Source: Clostridia bacterium
Lineage (GTDB): Bacteria; Bacillota; Clostridia; Christensenellales; Aristaeellaceae
Direction: 5' to 3'
DNA length: 64,000 nt
NCBI GenBank assembly: GCA_017469265.1
Contig: JAFUGS010000008.1
Coordinates: forward strand, 1-64,000
Of the stretch, positions 16,803 through 24,147 are shown piece by piece. Position 1 is the stretch's first letter. Each line of letters starts with the position of its first letter. Below the pieces are notes generated by a model. The model was not told the DNA's origin, did no database searches, and saw nothing but the letters and a program-made list of their open reading frames with translations. Made by a program: the position numbers and the translations under genes.

Positions 16803-18245
16803 TCAAAAAAGAGCGGTGGCAGATGAGAGAAGCTGCCAGACGGGATCAGGCCAGATGCCCAAAAGAACAATGCTGACAGCGAGCAACCCAAGAGGCATAA
16901 GCATCCGCCAGGAAGGATCCTTCCAGCGAGGATTCTGTCCGGGCAGAAAAATCATCTGAATTGCCGGCTCCAAGAGATAGACACAGGCCAGAACGGAGGA
17001 GAGGATAACCGCGCAGGCGCCGATCCATGTATACCAGGCCGCGTTTTCCATCGCAGCGGTTAAGATGTTCCATTTAGAAAGAAAGCCGACGAAAGGGGGG
17101 ATACCGGTCAGCGCGACCCCGGCTATAGTATACAAAACAACGGTCCATGGCATTGCGTGAAAAATGCCTCGAAGCTCCGGAACATATTCCGCCTGGGCTT
17201 TCTGCTGAAAAATACCCGCGCAGTCAAAGAGCATGATTTTAATCATCCCGTGAAACAACAGGTGCGTCAGCGCCCCTTTAAGGCCAGCCTGGGTCATCAT
17301 GGCGGCAGAAAAGAGCATGTAGGAAAGGTTGTAGACGGTACTCCAGGCGAGCCGCCGCTTCAGGTGCCTTTCCCTTACGGCGTAAACGGCCCCGAAGAAA
17401 ATGGTAAAAGCGCTCAGCAGAACCACGATGATCTGGGCCCAGCTGCCGCGCAGCAGAGAAACGCCAAAGCAGTCATAAACCAGTCGAATGCAGGCAAAAG
17501 CACCGGCGTTTACCACAGCGACTGCATGCAGCAGCGCGGTAACCGGCGTTGGTGCGACCGAAGCCCGTGGAAGCCAGCGGGACAGTGGATAAAGCGCCGC
17601 CTTCGCGCCAAAGCCGATAAAGGAAAGGACGAAAGCTGTACGAAGCAGGTCCGTATTTTCCATCGATGTGGAATTCCCGACCACTCCGCCCGGGAGAAAG
17701 GAACCCGATCCGCCGTTGCATGCAAGCACAATGAGCCCGATCAAGCCGAGCGCGGCTCCGCCCATGGTATATTTCAGATAAGTCATCCCGGCCTGAAGAC
17801 TGTCAGAATCTTCATGATGCGTAACCAACGGCAGCGTAACCAGGGTCAGCGTTTCATAAAAAAGGTAAAGCGTAAACAGATTGGCGGACATGGCCAGCAG
17901 CTGCGTACATCCATAAGCCAGCAGGTACAGCATGAAAAAGCGGCGGGGATGAGGCTCTGCTTCCATATACTCGAAGGCATAAAGACAGGCTAACGGCCAC
18001 AGAAAAGCAATCAGCAGCAGAAAAACACGATTGACCGCGTCAATCCGGAAGGAGATAGAGAAAAGGGGGGTAATGGTCAGCAGGGTGACGGCTCTCCCTT
18101 CCATCTGAAAACAGCACAGGGCCAGCAGACAGGAGGTGGCCAGGCACAGGAGCAGGGTAAAGGTATTTCGTGGTTTAGGATGCTTCCAGAGCGTGAGCAA
18201 AGCCCCGCAGCCCAGTGCAAGCAAAGGAGGAAAAAGGATATACAT
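16803..18245 (-). CDS. proton-conducting antiporter-like subunit (MrpA/NuoL-type), third in the operon
   Basis: A 480-residue, about 14-helix subunit. The helix-5 glutamate E131 (LFYETLTLVTLPL) and helix-7 lysine K215 (GFGAKAALYPLSRWLPRA) are present. The normally conserved histidine of the FPFHxWLP motif is serine (YPLSRWLP), and the helix-8 lysine is missing (ALLHAVAVVNAG). The APTPVTALLHA stretch is closer to MrpA/NuoL than to MrpD. These changes suggest an altered or inactive ion path. The start at 18245 (MYILFPPLL) follows GGAGGG with about 9 bases spacing; it lies 23 bases after the upstream stop. Confidence 0.82.
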   Translation of the reverse strand: MYILFPPLLALGCGALLTLWKHPKPRNTFTLLLCLATSCLLALCCFQMEGRAVTLLTITPLFSISFRIDAVNRVFLLLIAFLWPLACLYAFEYMEAEPHPRRFFMLYLLAYGCTQLLAMSANLFTLYLFYETLTLVTLPLVTHHEDSDSLQAGMTYLKYTMGGAALGLIGLIVLACNGGSGSFLPGGVVGNSTSMENTDLLRTAFVLSFIGFGAKAALYPLSRWLPRASVAPTPVTALLHAVAVVNAGAFACIRLVYDCFGVSLLRGSWAQIIVVLLSAFTIFFGAVYAVRERHLKRRLAWSTVYNLSYMLFSAAMMTQAGLKGALTHLLFHGMIKIMLFDCAGIFQQKAQAEYVPELRGIFHAMPWTVVLYTIAGVALTGIPPFVGFLSKWNILTAAMENAAWYTWIGACAVILSSVLACVYLLEPAIQMIFLPGQNPRWKDPSWRMLMPLGLLAVSIVLLGIWPDPVWQLLSSATALF

Positions 18246-18268
18246 GCGAAGACGCCCTCCATCCATTG

Positions 18269-19747
18269 TCACAGAATGGTTTCCGCAATCCGCTGGAAGA
18301 AGATCAGCAAACGATCCGGAAACATGCCGCCGGCCAGGACGAGAAAGGACAGCAGCAGCATGGGTACAACCATCCGTTTCGGAACGGTGATCGGGGAAAG
18401 CGAAGCTTCCGTGGTGTCCCGGCCGGGGAAAAAGCCCTGAATCGTGATGGTCAGAAGGTAAGCGGCCGTCAGAATCGCTGAAACAAGCAGCACGGCAGGC
18501 CCGATGAAAGCAAACGCATTCGGGAGATTCATGGCTCCTGTGGCAATATACCATTTGGATACAAAGCCACCGGTTGGCGGAATGCCAATCAGTCCCAGTG
18601 AAACCACCGTAAACAGGCACATCAGCAGGGGCATCCGTTTACCGATTCCTCTCAGATCGGAAACCTGAGTCAGCCCCGTGAGGCAGATGACGGCGCCGGC
18701 GGTCATGAAGAGCGTGATTTTGATCGCGGAATGAAACAGGACATGCAGCAGCGCACCCTGGAAACCGGTTTTGTCCATTGTGGAGAGGGCGAAGAGAATA
18801 TAGCTCACCTGGGAAACGGAGGAATAGGCCAGCCGCTTTTTGAACACATTCTCCTTCAGTGCCAGCATGGACCCCATAAACACCGTGATGAGCGCGAGAA
18901 TCATCCACGCGGTCTGTACCCATGTGCCCTGAAGCGGCTCCACACCAATGCAATAATAAACAACACGGATGACGCCCAGTACGCCCATCTTGGTAATGAC
19001 GCCGGAAAGAACAGCTGAAGCCGGGGTAGGCGCGACAGGGTGCGCGGTTGGAAGCCAGCCATGCAAAGGAAACATGCCCGCTTTGGTCCCAAACCCGAGG
19101 ATCATCCCGAAAGCAATCCAGCGGAGCGTATCCGCGCGGCCGGACAGCCATTCAGCCCGCAGACTGCCGCCTGGCAGAAAAGACAGGGTTTCACAGGCAT
19201 GGCTGAGGTAAAAAATGCCCAACAGCGCCACCGAAGCGCCAAAGACAGAGTAGACCAGATACTTGATGGCCGCGGCAATGGCTTCCCTGGTCCGGGTATG
19301 AAGCACCAGGGGAACGGTGACCAGGGTCATGGCCTCATAGAAAAGATAAAAGGTGACCAAACTTCCTGCCATGGTAAGGCAGGAAAGCACGCCCTGGGTA
19401 ATGAGAAAAAAGGCATAAAACCGCGGCTCCTCCTGCTCATGTCCCATATACGCAAAAGCGTAAAAGGCCGTGAGCACCCATGTGACTGCGACAAGGCCAA
19501 GGAAAAACCGGCTCAGCTCATCCAGCTTCAGGAAGATGGGGAGGGAAGGGGTCATCTGCCACAGCAGAAGCTCTGTGCCGGCCATTTTCCAGGCGGCAAA
19601 AAGCATGCAGACCGAAGTCAGCGTTACAAAAACACCGGTCCAGATTCGGCTGATCTTCCTTGCATGGAGGGCCGGGATCAATCCGACGGCAAGACCGCCC
19701 GACAGGGAAAGCAGCAGTGGAATCAGGAGAAAAAACGGACCAAACAT
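18269..19747 (-). CDS. proton-conducting antiporter-like subunit (MrpD/NuoN-type), second in the operon
   Basis: A 492-residue, about 14-helix subunit of the Proton_antipo_M family. All key charged residues are present: E138 in LFYEAMTLVTVPL, K222 and H229 in GFGTKAGMFPLHGWLPTAHP, and K253 in SGVITKMGVLG. It therefore looks like a competent ion-translocating subunit. The ATG at 19747 follows GGAGGTG by 10 bases. It lies 18 bases after the stop of the first MrpD-like gene and is likely part of the same antiporter stack. Confidence 0.87.
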   Translation of the reverse strand: MFGPFFLLIPLLLSLSGGLAVGLIPALHARKISRIWTGVFVTLTSVCMLFAAWKMAGTELLLWQMTPSLPIFLKLDELSRFFLGLVAVTWVLTAFYAFAYMGHEQEEPRFYAFFLITQGVLSCLTMAGSLVTFYLFYEAMTLVTVPLVLHTRTREAIAAAIKYLVYSVFGASVALLGIFYLSHACETLSFLPGGSLRAEWLSGRADTLRWIAFGMILGFGTKAGMFPLHGWLPTAHPVAPTPASAVLSGVITKMGVLGVIRVVYYCIGVEPLQGTWVQTAWMILALITVFMGSMLALKENVFKKRLAYSSVSQVSYILFALSTMDKTGFQGALLHVLFHSAIKITLFMTAGAVICLTGLTQVSDLRGIGKRMPLLMCLFTVVSLGLIGIPPTGGFVSKWYIATGAMNLPNAFAFIGPAVLLVSAILTAAYLLTITIQGFFPGRDTTEASLSPITVPKRMVVPMLLLSFLVLAGGMFPDRLLIFFQRIAETIL

Positions 19748-19765
19748 CAAAGCCGGACACCTCCG

Positions 19766-21262
19766 TTAAAATTGGGACAGCCCCAGTGAGAAAAGCTGGA
19801 GCAGCGGATCAGCGAGGAAAAACAGCGCGATGGACGCGACAGCCAGCGTACAGCAGGCCAGCAGGGGCGTGCCGCCGACACGGACTGAAGGGACAGGTCC
19901 GGTGGTTTCTGGATCCGGGGACCACAGCAGAATCACCGTACGCAGAAAATAAAGAATATGCAGGAATGAACTCAGTGCCAAGGCCAGAAGGGAGATGATG
20001 GCGACAATCCGGGAATGGGACAGCGCCGCTTCACCAAGAAGCAGTTTGGAGATAAGCCCGCCGGTAAAGGGCAGGCCAACCATGGAAAAAGCGGCAATGG
20101 TCCAGCAAAGGCCGAAAACAGGGCTGCGCCGCGCCGCGCCGCGCAGGCACTGAATCCGGTCTCTGTTTTCGGAGACACGTTGCAGCATATCAGCGGAAAG
20201 GAAGAGAAGACTCTTGGCCGCCGCGTGGACGCAAAGATGGAATAAGGCTGCACGGTACCCGAGTCCCGCGCCGAGCGCCAGTCCCAGATAGATATAACCG
20301 ATCTGGGCGACGGAAGACCAGGCGATCATCCGGAGAAAATGGGTGGTCCTCAGCGCTTCGAGGGAGCCCACCACCAGCCCCGAAAGGGAAAAAAGCAGGA
20401 GCAGATGGTCGACCCTGGAAGCCAGAACCAGATCCCAGCCAAAGACGCGGACATAGATTTTCAGGAGCAGCAGAATATATCCTTTCGAGACCAGCGAGGA
20501 CAGAATGGCGTTGGAGGAGGGAAGCGCGGAGGAGTACGCGTCCGGCACCCAGGAATGAAAGGGGAACAGCGCGCTTTTGACGCAGAGACCGACCGTCATA
20601 AGTGCCAGGATAATGGTCAGCGAGCGATGATGGGTTCCAGCCTGGGAAAGAGCCTGGATGGAGCTGTGCAGCGGCTCCATCAGCAGGTGGCCTGTCAGGC
20701 TGTAAAGCAGGACAATTCCCAGAAGGAAAAGGCCGGAACCGACCAGATTCAGTACCATGTAGCGCATTCCCGCCATGAGCGCGCGGCCGGAATCCCGCAG
20801 AACAATCAGCGCGCACGCGGTCAGCGTCATGATCTCCAGAAAAACATAGCAGGTGAACAGATCATTGGAATAGATCTGCGCGAGCAGCGCGGTGATCAGC
20901 AGTAGCACAATGGCACAGGAAAGGCTTTCCCTGTTTTTCTCCGAAAGCTCCTCCAGGGAAGGCTGCCCGGCCGCAACCGCGCAGAGCATGACAGCGGGGA
21001 AAAAAGAGGCCAGAAACGCTTCCAGCACGCCGCAGCGGATCACATTTCCCCATGGCATGGGAAAATGTCCCATCTGGAAGACAAAGGGCCCGGCATTCAA
21101 CAGAATGATCCGGTGGAGAAGCAGGAGACCGCTCAAGACATCCAGCCCCAGTATCAGCAGTGTAAAATGCCGTGCGCGTTTGCGCGGCAGAATGAACGCG
21201 ATGGAGGCGGAAAGAAGGCTGCCGATGATCGAAAAAAAGGGGAGATTCTGCCACCAGATCAC
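19766..21262 (-). CDS. MrpD/MnhD-type antiporter subunit (MbhH-position), first in the operon
   Basis: A 498-residue, 14-helix subunit. E143 in YVFLEIMTLTACALIVL, K229 and H236 in CVKSALFPFHSWVPDAYS, and K260 in SSLVSKGYILL are the residues required for ion transfer in Mrp and complex I antiporter-like subunits. The PDAYSSALPSSNAILSSLVSKGY stretch is the typical MrpD signature and identifies it as the ancestral D subunit of the set. Its start overlaps the MrpC-like stop by 4 bases. In gene order it corresponds to MbhH of membrane-bound hydrogenases. Confidence 0.9.
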   Translation of the reverse strand: MIWWQNLPFFSIIGSLLSASIAFILPRKRARHFTLLILGLDVLSGLLLLHRIILLNAGPFVFQMGHFPMPWGNVIRCGVLEAFLASFFPAVMLCAVAAGQPSLEELSEKNRESLSCAIVLLLITALLAQIYSNDLFTCYVFLEIMTLTACALIVLRDSGRALMAGMRYMVLNLVGSGLFLLGIVLLYSLTGHLLMEPLHSSIQALSQAGTHHRSLTIILALMTVGLCVKSALFPFHSWVPDAYSSALPSSNAILSSLVSKGYILLLLKIYVRVFGWDLVLASRVDHLLLLFSLSGLVVGSLEALRTTHFLRMIAWSSVAQIGYIYLGLALGAGLGYRAALFHLCVHAAAKSLLFLSADMLQRVSENRDRIQCLRGAARRSPVFGLCWTIAAFSMVGLPFTGGLISKLLLGEAALSHSRIVAIISLLALALSSFLHILYFLRTVILLWSPDPETTGPVPSVRVGGTPLLACCTLAVASIALFFLADPLLQLFSLGLSQF

Positions 21263-21642
21263 TTTTCTCCCTCCTTTCGGACAAGCTGGGCGATTTCGTC
21301 CAGATCCAGCGTGTGATAACGCTGATAGAGCCGGACGGTCAAAGAGAGCATCAGCGCTGTCACGGAAACGGAGACCACGATTCCTGTCAGAACAAGACCC
21401 GCGGGAATCGGATCCACAAACGCGGAAGCGGGCATGGAACCATCCGGCAGCTGAATCGGAGCGGTACGGCCTCCGATATATCCTTCAGAAGTCAGGAAGA
21501 GAAAAATCGCGGAATCCATAAAAGAAAAACCGATGATTTTCTTAATCAGATTCCGGTTCAGCAGAAGGGTCGTCAGCCCGATGCCAAACAGAATAATCGC
21601 GGCCGCAGCCAGACGGTTTTCCAGCAGCAAATGCAGATCCAT
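21259..21642 (-). CDS. MrpC/MnhC (NuoK-like) antiporter subunit
   Basis: A 127-residue, three-helix protein of the NuoK/MnhC/MbhG family. It holds IGFSFMDSAIFLFLTSEGYIGG and the long helix DPIPAGLVLTGIVVSVSVTA, whose DP-hxxALVLTxIVI pattern is the family hallmark. The ATG at 21642 is preferred to the upstream TTG because AAGGAGAG lies at good distance. It lies 2 bases after the MnhB-domain gene and overlaps the next MrpD gene by 4 bases. It forms the core membrane contact between small and large antiporter subunits. Confidence 0.9.
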   Translation of the reverse strand: MDLHLLLENRLAAAAIILFGIGLTTLLLNRNLIKKIIGFSFMDSAIFLFLTSEGYIGGRTAPIQLPDGSMPASAFVDPIPAGLVLTGIVVSVSVTALMLSLTVRLYQRYHTLDLDEIAQLVRKEGEK

Positions 21643-21644
21643 GA

Positions 21645-22550
21645 TCAAAACTCTCCTTTCTCAAACAGGCAGAAGAATGCATACATGGTGCTGCAGACGA
21701 TAAGCCCGACCGCGATATTCAACGGAAGGATCAGTCCCGCGGACAGGATACTGCCCGGCGTGCCGGTGGAAATGAAGGAGGGAAGCCCGTTTGCGCCGGT
21801 AAAAAAGGAATAAGCCTTGGAGAGCGCGTAAAAGCAAAGCGCGCTGCAGGTAACAGCCTGAAACGTGCGCGATGAAAAAAAGGGGGCGGTTTCCTCAGCG
21901 CCGTAAGCGCATCTGTACAGGATCAGCGCGCTGCCCATGACCGCGCCGCCTGAAAAGCCTCCGCCTGGCCCCAGATGTCCATTGAAAACAATATACAGGC
22001 CATAGAGCAGGAGCAGCGGGAAAAGGATACGCGCTCCGAACTGCAGGATGGGATCCCGGACAAAAGAATCCGAATCCACCGCGGAGGACGGACGGATGGC
22101 CTGATTCTGACTTTTGCGCAGGAGCAGGAGTACCGCGCAGGCCGAAGCAAAGAGAACGTTGCTTTCACCCAGGGTATCAAAAGCCCGGTAATCCAGGATC
22201 ATGTTTGCGACAAGGTTGGTGGCGCCGCCTTCCTGAAGGCCAGCGGACAGATATCGTGCGGATACTACCTGCGTAAGGGGATCTTTTTCCTTCCCGAAAA
22301 CAGGGAGATCCATTACACCCCAGAGCATCAAAAGGATGATCAGGAGTGCTGCGCATACGGAAAGAATTCGATAAATGTGAAGGGATACCTGATGTGCTTT
22401 CGTTTCCTGGCTGGAAAAAGCAGCTTCCTCCTCCCGTATGGCCTTCGCGTGCTCCAGGAGATGCGCTTCGGACAATGGAGAAGGAGCGGGTGAGGGCTCC
22501 TGAAGAGAGGCAATCAAATCCTGATCCAGATCAGTATGACCAATACGCAT
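21645..22550 (-). CDS. MbhE-MnhB fusion subunit of an Mrp/MBH-like antiporter
   Basis: A 301-residue protein that appears to fuse two subunits. Residues 1-50 are a charged cytoplasmic region. Residues about 60-145 hold a TM helix and the MbhE/MrpA C-terminal-like stretch NLVANMILDYRAFDTLGE. Residues about 160-301 are an MnhB/MbhF domain with YIVFNGHLGPGGGFSGGAV, the classic MnhB motif. In most relatives these are separate proteins or the MrpA tail. The start at 22550 (MRIGHTDL) follows GAGGAGG by 10 bases. It sits between the DUF4040 gene and MrpC. Confidence 0.85.
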   Translation of the reverse strand: MRIGHTDLDQDLIASLQEPSPAPSPLSEAHLLEHAKAIREEEAAFSSQETKAHQVSLHIYRILSVCAALLIILLMLWGVMDLPVFGKEKDPLTQVVSARYLSAGLQEGGATNLVANMILDYRAFDTLGESNVLFASACAVLLLLRKSQNQAIRPSSAVDSDSFVRDPILQFGARILFPLLLLYGLYIVFNGHLGPGGGFSGGAVMGSALILYRCAYGAEETAPFFSSRTFQAVTCSALCFYALSKAYSFFTGANGLPSFISTGTPGSILSAGLILPLNIAVGLIVCSTMYAFFCLFEKGEF

Positions 22551-22630
22551 GACAGCATACCCTCCTCTCATTGAAAATAGGGGAACAGAAGCATCAGGAT
22601 GCTTCATGAACGGGCGGACGTAAAGCCGGA

Positions 22631-22900
22631 TTACTCGTATTCCTGGGGCGCAGCTTTCTTCCGCGGACGGATTGCGTGTATTTTTTTCAACGCCAGAAAA
22701 AAGAGCAGGGAAGAAACCCCTGTCCCGACCGCGGCCTCCGTGATGGCCAGGTCGGGCGCCTGCAGCAGGGTCCAGATCAGCACCATGATCAGACTCTGCG
22801 CCATAAAAATGATGCAGGCAGCCAGCAGGTTCTTCGTGCATACCACCATCACCGCGTTGAAAATGATGAGCACCAGCAGAAGGGTCAGAAATAAATCCAT
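22631..22900 (-). CDS. DUF4040/MbhD-like small antiporter subunit
   Basis: An 89-residue, three-helix protein of the MbhD/DUF4040 family, equivalent to part of the MrpA C-terminal region. The signature is LLQAPDLAITEAAVGTGVSS; the PDLAxTEAxVG motif is strongly conserved in the family. The ATG overlaps the MrpG stop (TGATG). It fills the MbhD position in the gene order. Confidence 0.88.
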   Translation of the reverse strand: MDLFLTLLLVLIIFNAVMVVCTKNLLAACIIFMAQSLIMVLIWTLLQAPDLAITEAAVGTGVSSLLFFLALKKIHAIRPRKKAAPQEYE

Positions 22901-23208
22901 CAGGATTTCTCCTTTTCATTTTTATGCGCGCGCGTTTCCAGCTGCGCAATCAGATGCGTGGATATGGGTGAAGCCGTCCAGAGGAAAAGAACCACCAGCA
23001 TGTACTTCACCGCAGCGAAAGAGAATCCCCGGGCCAGGATCAGCGAAACGATGGCCAGAAACAATCCAAGCGTATCATTGACGGCAGCAGCGTGCATTCG
23101 CTGAAGGGTGTTCCGGAAACGAAAAAAGCCGACCATGCCGGATAAGAAAACAAACAATGCGCAGAGCATCAGCGCGGCAGCCAGCCCGAACCGAATTTCA
23201 TTCCACAT
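22900..23208 (-). CDS. MrpG/MnhG antiporter subunit
   Basis: A 102-residue, three-helix protein. The GMVGFFRFRNTLQRMHAAAV stretch is the family hallmark (GxxRFPDxxxRxHA type), and TASPISTHLIAQ near the end matches the MnhG C-terminal motif. The ATG is at 23208 and overlaps the MrpF gene by 11 bases. It corresponds to MbhC. Confidence 0.9.
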   Translation of the reverse strand: MWNEIRFGLAAALMLCALFVFLSGMVGFFRFRNTLQRMHAAAVNDTLGLFLAIVSLILARGFSFAAVKYMLVVLFLWTASPISTHLIAQLETRAHKNEKEKS

Positions 23209-23500
23209 GGGAGGCGTTCCTTTCCTGGGTGTGAATTCTGGACAGATAAACCCTGGTCAGCACAACCACGGCCAGACATCCGGCCAGGGAGAACACAAGC
23301 GCGACATCGATCAGATAATCCTCCGAGAACAGAAAGGAGAGGATACAGACTGAAATGGTCACAAGGGTCGTCAGCATGTTGATGGCGGCCAAACGGTCCG
23401 CTGTATGCGGCCCTCTGATTGTAAAAAAAATACAGCAGAAAAAGAAAAGGCTCAGCAGGATGAGGGAAACCCAAAGCAAAGAGGAGTAAAAAGAAATCAC
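23198..23500 (-). CDS. MrpF/MnhF antiporter subunit
   Basis: A 100-residue, three-helix protein with the MnhF motif RGPHTADRLAAINMLTTLV (GPTxxDRxxAxN type) and FSEDYLIDVALVFSLAG. The start is a GTG at 23500 that overlaps the MrpE stop by 4 bases, with AAGGAG upstream. It corresponds to MbhB. Confidence 0.9.
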   Translation of the reverse strand: MISFYSSLLWVSLILLSLFFFCCIFFTIRGPHTADRLAAINMLTTLVTISVCILSFLFSEDYLIDVALVFSLAGCLAVVVLTRVYLSRIHTQERNASHVE

Positions 23501-23964
23501 GGACGGCCCTTCTCCTTTCCCTGAATGTGTTGAAGCATCTGACTGTCATTCAGACCGGAAGCGGCATCCGCTTCGAGACAGTGAACCAGAAACTGATTCT
23601 GATCCGTTTCCACTGTAATGGTCCCGGGAGTAAGCGTGATTGAATTTGCCAGAAGCATGCGCTGCCATCTGTTCCGCAGTTCAGGCTGAAAAGCGGAGAT
23701 GGCAGATGAGGGCAGCCCAGGTTTCCAGATCACACGCACCACATGTAACGCGGAGCGCATGACTTCCTTCCAAAGAAACAGGCTGTACCTCAATAAAAGG
23801 GGAAGGTTGCGAAAACGGGCAAAGTCCTTTCGCGGGGAATCGTGAAAGACATGAAGTGAAAGCAGGTAAGCGATTGTGGAAACAGGAAGACCCATCAGCA
23901 GGATTTCCGCCGTGATCCGGCCGTTCAAAAGGATCCACGCGGTATACAGGCACAGAAAAAGCAA
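23497..23964 (-). CDS. MrpE/MnhE antiporter subunit
   Basis: A 155-residue protein with two N-terminal TM helices and a cytoplasmic domain. The NSITLTPGTITVETDQNQFLVH stretch is the hallmark of MnhE/MbhA. The start is taken as the TTG at 23964, ten bases after a GGGGGG; no ATG fits. It is the first gene of the operon and lies 34 bases downstream of the promoter -10 box. Confidence 0.87.
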   Translation of the reverse strand: MLFLCLYTAWILLNGRITAEILLMGLPVSTIAYLLSLHVFHDSPRKDFARFRNLPLLLRYSLFLWKEVMRSALHVVRVIWKPGLPSSAISAFQPELRNRWQRMLLANSITLTPGTITVETDQNQFLVHCLEADAASGLNDSQMLQHIQGKEKGRP

Positions 23965-23997
23965 AAAAACAACGCCCCCCTTCAGGAACTTGACAAT

Positions 23998-24025
23998 ATT
24001 ATAATGGATTCAAAGAAAAAAGCAA
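23998..24025 (-). promoter_or_regulatory. promoter of the Mrp/MBH-like operon
   Basis: On the minus strand TTGCTT (24020-24025) and the perfect TATAAT (23998-24003) are separated by 16 bases. The whole ten-gene operon appears to depend on this promoter. Confidence 0.75.
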
Positions 24026-24084
24026 GCAAGCAGCCTGACTGATTTCCTGTGCAGGGATGCCGAATCTTCCGCCAATGTATGGAA

Positions 24085-24125
24085 GAAAAAAGCACAGCGC
24101 CGCTTTGAGAAAGAGGGCGCTGTGC
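24085..24125 (-). terminator. terminator of the rho-like gene
   Basis: On the minus strand the 10-bp stem GGCGCTGTGC/GCACAGCGCC (24116-24125 with 24092-24101) is followed by TTTTTTCTT. Confidence 0.85.
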
Positions 24126-24147
24126 CGGGAAAGATGTTTTCAGAAGA

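Noticed and set aside
14860..23964. complex I or a hydrogenase-4 operon
   Set aside because: No NuoB, NuoC, NuoD, NuoI or hydrogenase subunits are encoded; the small subunits are Mrp/MBH-type.
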